NCBI RefSeq assembly: GCF_030580865.1
Contig: NZ_JAUQSY010000012.1
Location: 62,001-126,000, forward strand
Direction: 5' to 3'
DNA length: 64,000 bases
Source of the DNA: Hymenobacter aranciens
Lineage (GTDB): Bacteria > Bacteroidota > Bacteroidia > Cytophagales > Hymenobacteraceae
The position numbers and the translations under genes are program-made. This document shows, piece after piece, positions 60,351 through 64,000 of the stretch; the first letter of the stretch is position 1; every line of letters starts with the position of its first letter. The notes beneath the pieces are model-generated. The model searched no databases. It saw only the letters and a program-made list of their open reading frames with translations, and was not told where the DNA came from.

Positions 60351-61139
60351 TTAAATACTCCGCACCACCCCGCCATCTACCAGCACCGAAGCGCCGTTGG
60401 TGGCGGCCGCCAGCGGGCTGCTCAAATATGCCACCATGTTGGCAATTTCTTCGGGCGTGATGAAGCGCTTGAGCAGCGACGACGGCCGGGCGTGGGCGAA
60501 AAAGTCGGCCTCGGCTTCCTCGCGGGTTTTGCCGTCGCCGGCCAGCTTTTTGAGGAACTCCTCGACGCCCTCGGAGGCCGTGGGGCCGGGCAGCACCGAG
60601 TTGACGGTGACGGCGGTGCCGGCCGTAAGCTCGGCCAGGCCGCGGGCCACGGCCAATTGGGCGGTTTTGGTGGTGCCGTAGTGAATCATCTCCTGCGGAA
60701 TCTGCAGTGCCGATTCGCTCGAAATAAACAGAATTCGGCCCCAGTTCTGGGCCAGCATCAGCGGGAAATACTGGCGGGCGAGGCGCACGCCGCTCAGCAC
60801 GTTCACCTCGAAGAAGCGCAGCCAGTCTTCGTCGGGGATTTCGGCGAAGGGCTTGGGCTCGAAGATGCCCACGTTGTTGACGAGGATATCGACGCGGGGC
60901 ACCTCTTTCAGCAAGTTCGTCACTTCGTCGGCCTGGCCGAAATCGACGGCCACGCCGCGCACTTCAGCCTGCGGGGTTTCCTGGAGAATGGCGGCCCTGG
61001 CCTCGGCCAGACGGGCCTCGGTGCGGCCGGTGATGATGACGCGGGCGCCCTCGGCAGCCAGGCGCCGGGCAATGGCCAGCCCGATGCCGGCCGTGGAGCC
61101 CGTGACGAGGGCCAGTTTGTTGGTGAGTTGGAGGTCCAT
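60351..61139 (-). CDS. Short-chain dehydrogenase/reductase
   Basis: Protein of 262 residues. Classical SDR: cofactor loop LVTGSTAGIGLAIARRLAAE (TGxxxGIG), NNVG at the VDILVNNVGIFEPK strand, catalytic Ser in ILFISSESALQIP, then Y and K in EMIHYGTTKTAQLAVARGL, and a C-terminal GASVLVDGGVVRSI. The Arg following the second strand (ITGRTEARL) suggests NADP preference. Substrate unknown. Start at ATG 61139 (MDLQLTNKLA). Adjacent to a heptamer repeat and the dienelactone hydrolase gene. Confidence 0.92.
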   Translation of the reverse strand: MDLQLTNKLALVTGSTAGIGLAIARRLAAEGARVIITGRTEARLAEARAAILQETPQAEVRGVAVDFGQADEVTNLLKEVPRVDILVNNVGIFEPKPFAEIPDEDWLRFFEVNVLSGVRLARQYFPLMLAQNWGRILFISSESALQIPQEMIHYGTTKTAQLAVARGLAELTAGTAVTVNSVLPGPTASEGVEEFLKKLAGDGKTREEAEADFFAHARPSSLLKRFITPEEIANMVAYLSSPLAAATNGASVLVDGGVVRSI

Positions 61140-61179
61140 AAAAACAAGGCAAAAAAAATGATTGGCAGGATATGTTTTG

Positions 61180-61290
61180 GGTGTTAGGTTTTTGGTATTG
61201 GGGCTCGTACGTTCCCTAACACCTAACACCTAACACCTAACACCTAACACCTAACACCTAACACCTAACACCTAACACCTAACACCTAAC
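61180..61290. repeat. Heptamer array: eleven ACCTAAC units opposed by an inverted half
   Basis: Ten exact copies of ACCTAAC occupy 61221-61290, preceded by CCCTAAC (61214-61220). The inverted word GGTGTTAGG stands at 61180-61188. The array ends two bases before the dienelactone hydrolase stop codon (61292-61294). Unit number is likely to vary between strains. Confidence 0.95.
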
Positions 61291-61291
61291 A

Positions 61292-62002
61292 CTACCCCAG
61301 CTTCTGCCCCAGAAACGCCAGCGTCAGCGCCCAGGCCTCGGCCGCTGCTTCGGGGTGGTAGCTGGCCCGGGCATCGCAGTTAAACCCGTGCTCGGCGTAG
61401 GAAATAACCGTGTTGATGTAGGGCTTGCCGGCCGCCTCGACGGCGGCAATCACCTCCGCGCGCTGCTCGGTGGGAATGTGCGTATCGAGCCCGCCCCAGA
61501 AGAAGAGGTGCGGCGCGTGCAGGTCCTTGGCGCGGTCGGCCAGCGTGTGGGTGCGGCCGCCGTAATAGCTCACGGCGGCGGCCAGCGGCAGCACGGCATT
61601 GGCCAGAAACGCCACCCGGCCACCCAGGCAGAAGCCGATGGCGCCGATTTTATCTTTCAGCACCGTGTCCTGGGCCAGCAGCCAGGCGTGAGCGGCCTGC
61701 AGGTCGGCGGTGAGGTTTTCTTCGGTGGCGGCCTGCATATGGGGCATGGCGCTGGCAATGTCGCTGTAGGCCCACTCCTGGCCGGGGGCGGCGGTGCGGT
61801 GGTACAGCTCGGGGGCGATGACGACGTAGCCGGCCCGGGCCAGCCGGTCGGCCACGCTGCGGATGTGCGGGTTCACGCCAAAGGCTTCCTGCAGCAAGAT
61901 GATGCCCGGGCGCGGGGCCTTGGGCGTGTCGGGGAAAGCGGTGTAGGCCTGGGCCTGGGTGCCGTCGGAGATGGCGAGGGTAACGGCGTGGGGGTAGCTC
62001 AT
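61292..62002 (-). CDS. Dienelactone hydrolase-family alpha/beta hydrolase
   Basis: Protein of 236 residues. Family signature: PGIILLQEAFGVNPHIRSVA, the nucleophile Cys in IGFCLGGRVAFLA, Asp in FFWGGLDTHIPTEQR and His in YAEHGFNCDAR, giving the Cys-Asp-His triad of dienelactone hydrolases. The natural substrate is unknown in the many paralogues. ATG 62002 (MSYPHAV) is chosen over one five codons upstream. Same direction as the SDR gene, but separated by the heptamer array. Confidence 0.92.
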   Translation of the reverse strand: MSYPHAVTLAISDGTQAQAYTAFPDTPKAPRPGIILLQEAFGVNPHIRSVADRLARAGYVVIAPELYHRTAAPGQEWAYSDIASAMPHMQAATEENLTADLQAAHAWLLAQDTVLKDKIGAIGFCLGGRVAFLANAVLPLAAAVSYYGGRTHTLADRAKDLHAPHLFFWGGLDTHIPTEQRAEVIAAVEAAGKPYINTVISYAEHGFNCDARASYHPEAAAEAWALTLAFLGQKLG

Positions 62003-62065
62003 GCGGGTTAGAATCAACAGTGAGCTACCGTAACCGCTAACTGGCCCGGTGTTCCCGGCGGCGGG

Positions 62066-62770
62066 CTATTTCGGTTTCTTCTTGCTGTCGGCCACGGCGT
62101 AGGACTCGGGCGTGAAGTCGCAGTTGAAATACAGAATGGTCACGCGCAGGTCGGGCCGCAGGCGGGCGGTTTCCTCGGCCTGGCGCAGCAGCTTCTGGGT
62201 TATTTTGGGCATAAACTTGGCCCCGAACACGCCGATGTAGGCCTGGCTGCCGTTGCGCACGGTTTCGAAGCGCAGCGGCTGGCCGTCGGCGCGGGTGAAA
62301 TAGGGGGCCACGGAGTTGAAATCGGCGTTGAGCTTGTAGGCGCCCAGCGCGGGCGGCGCCAGGTTCAGACCCGGCGTGAAGGAGGCGGGCAACTGCTCGA
62401 GGCCGGCGCGCACGCGGTTGGGGTGGCCGGTGGCGCACTGCCCGGTGAAGGTGGCCCGGATGCCTCGCCCGTCGCCATCGAAGGCCATCAGGATGGGGAT
62501 GTAAAGCCGGCCGCTGCCCGGCGCTTTGGCCCCGGGGGCCTCGCCGGGGGCGGGGTAGAGCAGCGAGTCGCTGCCGGGGGTGGCATACAGGGCCGTGGTG
62601 GCCAGAAACGTGCGCTCGGTGGGCACGTGCAGCTCCTGCTGCACAAAGGCCGTGGCCGTAGCCGGGGTTTCGGGGCGGGGGTTTTTGATGCCGAACACCA
62701 GCTTGGCAACGGGGGTGCAGGCCGTGAGCAGCCCGCCGAGGCTGACGAGCAGCAGGGTAGAAGTACGCAT
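62066..62770 (-). CDS. Lipoprotein of unknown function
   Basis: Protein of 234 residues. Lipobox LLTAC after MRTSTLLLVSLGG, so a membrane-anchored periplasmic protein. The mature part has strands such as RLYIPILMAFDGDGRGIRAT and a recognisable ending RLRPDLRVTILYFNCDFTPE with a Lys-rich tail (DSKKKPK). No family recognised. It lies 33 bases after the STAS-like gene and 48 bases before the dienelactone hydrolase gene, probably a short operon on the minus strand. Confidence 0.75.
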   Translation of the reverse strand: MRTSTLLLVSLGGLLTACTPVAKLVFGIKNPRPETPATATAFVQQELHVPTERTFLATTALYATPGSDSLLYPAPGEAPGAKAPGSGRLYIPILMAFDGDGRGIRATFTGQCATGHPNRVRAGLEQLPASFTPGLNLAPPALGAYKLNADFNSVAPYFTRADGQPLRFETVRNGSQAYIGVFGAKFMPKITQKLLRQAEETARLRPDLRVTILYFNCDFTPESYAVADSKKKPK

Positions 62771-62803
62771 TGGGGAAAAGGAGAAGTAGAACAAAGAACG
62801 TAA

Positions 62804-63208
62804 TCAGCCGCGCAGCCAGGCATCGGCGGCCGTTTCGGAGTCGAAATACTGGTAGTTGAGCCGGCCGGTCACGTTGGCGCCCACGGCGCGGGCGGCCAGG
62901 CGGCTCAGGGGCGTGGCGGCCTCCACGATGGCGCAGCGGCCGTAGCCCACCTCGCGCACGGCGCGGGGCAGCCATTCCTCGGCCAGCCAGGCTTGCACCT
63001 CGGGCGGCATGGGCGGGCGCTGGTGATGGATGGTCATCAGGGCCGTGGCGTGGTGGTGCTGCATGGCCCGCACCACGTGCTCGTAGATGGCGCGCAGCTC
63101 GGTGGCGGTGCTGGCCACGGGCTGCCATTCGAGGCGGATGTAGCCAGCGGGCGCGTAGGAAATAACGGCCGCCGCGTTGCGGAAATACTGGACAGGGGAG
63201 GGGTTCAC
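62804..63208 (-). CDS. STAS-like (SpoIIAA-like fold) protein, second copy
   Basis: Protein of 134 residues resembling the one at 8982-9425 in design: strand-helix alternation starting VQYFRNAAAVISYAPAGYIR, ending NYQYFDSETAADAWLRG, where FDSETAADAWL matches the FETRDAGLAWL end of the other. Sequence identity otherwise looks low, so it is a distant paralogue. Function unknown. The start ATG at 63208 has little upstream space to the DUF1304 stop (27 bases). Confidence 0.6.
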   Translation of the reverse strand: MNPSPVQYFRNAAAVISYAPAGYIRLEWQPVASTATELRAIYEHVVRAMQHHHATALMTIHHQRPPMPPEVQAWLAEEWLPRAVREVGYGRCAIVEAATPLSRLAARAVGANVTGRLNYQYFDSETAADAWLRG

Positions 63209-63235
63209 AGCCCAAAAATAACCCCGCCGGCCCGC

Positions 63236-63604
63236 TTAGCGCATACTCAACCACACGGCCGCCAGCGCCAGCGCCGCCGGCACCGTCTGCACCAGCAAAA
63301 TGCGCCGGCCCGCCGTGGCCGCCCCATACAGCCCCGCCACCGCCACGCAGCCCAGGAAAAACGTGGCCACGTGGCGCTGCCACGCGGGGTCCGCAATCAG
63401 CAAAGCCCACACCAGCCCGGCCACCAGAAAGCCATTATACAGCCCCTGGTTGCCGGCCAGGGTTTTGGTGGGCGGAAACAATTCGGGCCGCAGCGAGCGG
63501 AAGACCTGGGGGCCGTGGGTGGTCCAGGCAAACATCTCCAGCCACACGATGTAGCCGTGAATGAGGATGACGAGGCCAATGAGGACTTGGGCGAGGAGGA
63601 ACAT
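63236..63604 (-). CDS. DUF1304 small membrane protein
   Basis: Protein of 122 residues with four membrane helices and the DUF1304 pattern: MFLLAQVLIGLVILIHGYIV, WLEMFAWTTHGPQVFRSLRP, TLAGNQGLYNGFLVAGLVWA and GRRILLVQTVPAALALAAVW. Function unknown. Start at ATG 63604. First gene of a minus-strand run with the STAS-like, lipoprotein and hydrolase genes. Confidence 0.88.
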   Translation of the reverse strand: MFLLAQVLIGLVILIHGYIVWLEMFAWTTHGPQVFRSLRPELFPPTKTLAGNQGLYNGFLVAGLVWALLIADPAWQRHVATFFLGCVAVAGLYGAATAGRRILLVQTVPAALALAAVWLSMR

Positions 63605-63646
63605 GGCGCGACGCAAAGGGAAGTAATGGGGCAAGATATGAAAACG

Positions 63647-63738
63647 CCTGTCATGCTGAACGCAGTGAAGCATCCGCTCACGCCTCAACGATTTCGTTCG
63701 AACCTGATAAGATGCTTCACTGCGTTCAGCATGACAGG
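63647..63738. repeat. Dispersed hairpin repeat, copy 9 (variant of the CATCCTGAG family)
   Basis: Outer arms CCTGTCATGCTGAACGCAGT / ACTGCGTTCAGCATGACAGG and the continuation GAAGCATC / GATGCTTC. Compared with copies 1 and 3, both arms carry matching changes (GCTGAACGCAGTGAAGCATC instead of TCTGAGCGCAGCGAAGGACC), so pairing is kept while sequence drifts. Confidence 0.85.
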
Positions 63739-63773
63739 GCACCCACCCCCTCCAACTTTATTTTTCCCAAGAT

Positions 63774-63791
63774 AACGTTACCGGTAACGTT
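63774..63791 (+). promoter_or_regulatory. Palindromic operator candidate (LacI-type)
   Basis: AACGTTACCGGTAACGTT is a perfect 18-bp palindrome, extendable to 28 bp (63769-63796) with one mismatched pair. It lies 37 bases upstream of the -33 box of the lyase promoter. Composition resembles operators of LacI-family sugar regulators; the regulator is not in the window. Confidence 0.6.
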
Positions 63792-63827
63792 GTCTTGAAA
63801 ATCAAGGCATAACATTAGGGCATTGGC

Positions 63828-63859
63828 TTGACAACGAGGGGCGCCGGGGTGTACACTTG
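63828..63859 (+). promoter_or_regulatory. Promoter of the probable polysaccharide lyase gene
   Basis: TTG (63828-63830), 21 bases, TACACTTG (63852-63859), one base from the TAnnTTTG consensus, 49 bases before the ATG at 63908. Confidence 0.5.
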
Positions 63860-63907
63860 CGGCCGATACCCTTGCTTTTTTCCCACCCAACCTCCGTTCA
63901 TGCGCGC

Positions 63908-64000
63908 ATGAAAACCCTTACCCTCCTGGCCCTCGGCCTGGCGGGCGCCACGCTGGCGCCTGCCCAAACGCCCCATCAGGTGCTCGACCTGAGCAGCTGG
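63908..64000 (+). CDS. Start of a secreted protein, probably family 7 alginate/polysaccharide lyase (partial)
   Basis: Only 31 codons are inside the window. Signal peptide MKTLTLLALGLAGATLAPAQ, then TPHQVLDLSSW. The phrase VLDLSxW directly after a signal peptide is the usual opening of PL7 alginate lyases (followed by KLTLP, which would lie just outside). Family call rests on this short motif and is tentative. The upstream palindrome and promoter suggest sugar-dependent control. Confidence 0.45.
   Translation, partial: MKTLTLLALGLAGATLAPAQTPHQVLDLSSW

Larger units (their letters stand above)
63605..63907. other. 303-base divergent region between DUF1304 and the lyase gene
   Basis: From left to right: hairpin repeat copy 9, an 18-bp perfect palindrome at 63774-63791, and a plus-strand promoter at 63828-63859. 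No gene seen. Confidence 0.7.

Noticed and set aside
61214..61290. CRISPR array
   Set aside because: The repeats are contiguous 7-bp units without spacers, and no cas genes are present. The same applies to the 21-bp arrays at 36476 and 33127.

Overview
The window reads as chromosome of a GC-rich member of the Bacteroidota, most likely Cytophagales and close to Hymenobacter. The support is threefold. Several genes are preceded by the Bacteroidota -7 promoter box TAnnTTTG. Many gene families are typical of the phylum: DUF5916, DUF5723, DUF2490, DUF6702, a Bacteroidota-type LptD, and a giant surface protein with a type IX secretion (T9SS) tail. The ribosomal operon rpsP-rimM-trmD-rplS has the extended S16 seen in this phylum. 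The genus is inferred from family content and repeat style, since there is no rRNA here.

Layout. 0-6 kb: translation operon on the minus strand, then a fatty-acid desaturase, a pseudouridine synthase, a low-GC orphan and panB. 6-9.4 kb: a decayed surface-protein fragment, a receiver domain without its phosphoacceptor, a cysteine-less TlpA-like protein and a STAS-like protein. 9.4-14.6 kb: an envelope block with lptD divergent from an amidase and an MCE lipid-transport gene. 14.8-16.5 kb: acyl-CoA carboxylase beta subunit. 16.5-18.4 kb: a small accessory islet with a truncated zeta-toxin-like gene, an intact UPF0175/DUF3368 toxin-antitoxin pair, an orphan antitoxin-like gene and two unknowns. 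18.5-30.5 kb: mixed housekeeping and membrane genes (AraC regulator, DUF3817, DUF2490, poxB-like, SirB1-like, redoxin, phosphopantetheinyl transferase, WD40, DivIVA, folB). 30.6-33.8 kb: a BlaI/M56 signalling pair behind three near-identical operators. 33.9-46.9 kb: DUF5916, DUF389, MeaB, DUF5723, a beta-propeller, L,D-transpeptidase, DUF2461, DUF6702, rseP and dxr. 47.4-56.2 kb: one 2928-residue T9SS surface protein built from 26 repeats. 56.3-64 kb: GAF, DODA-type dioxygenase, Crp/Fnr, J-like, ankyrin, SDR, dienelactone hydrolase, lipoprotein, STAS-like and DUF1304 genes, ending in the first codons of a probable family 7 polysaccharide lyase behind a palindromic operator.

The intergenic space is unusually structured. 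One hairpin family (core CATCCTGAG...CTCAGGATG) occurs nine times plus a remnant. A second set of elements is built on 7-bp repeats arranged as inverted pairs that touch or overlap stop codons. A third inverted repeat (GTAGCGCGAA) sits between convergent genes and contains their stop codons. There are also two 21-bp tandem arrays and a cluster of consecutive hairpins.

The best candidates for something little described are the triple-operator BlaI/M56 locus with its heptad-repeat sensor tail, the two-type alternating repeat architecture of the giant protein, and the stop-codon-hugging heptamer elements. No function was assigned by database search; all calls come from reading the sequence and general family knowledge.
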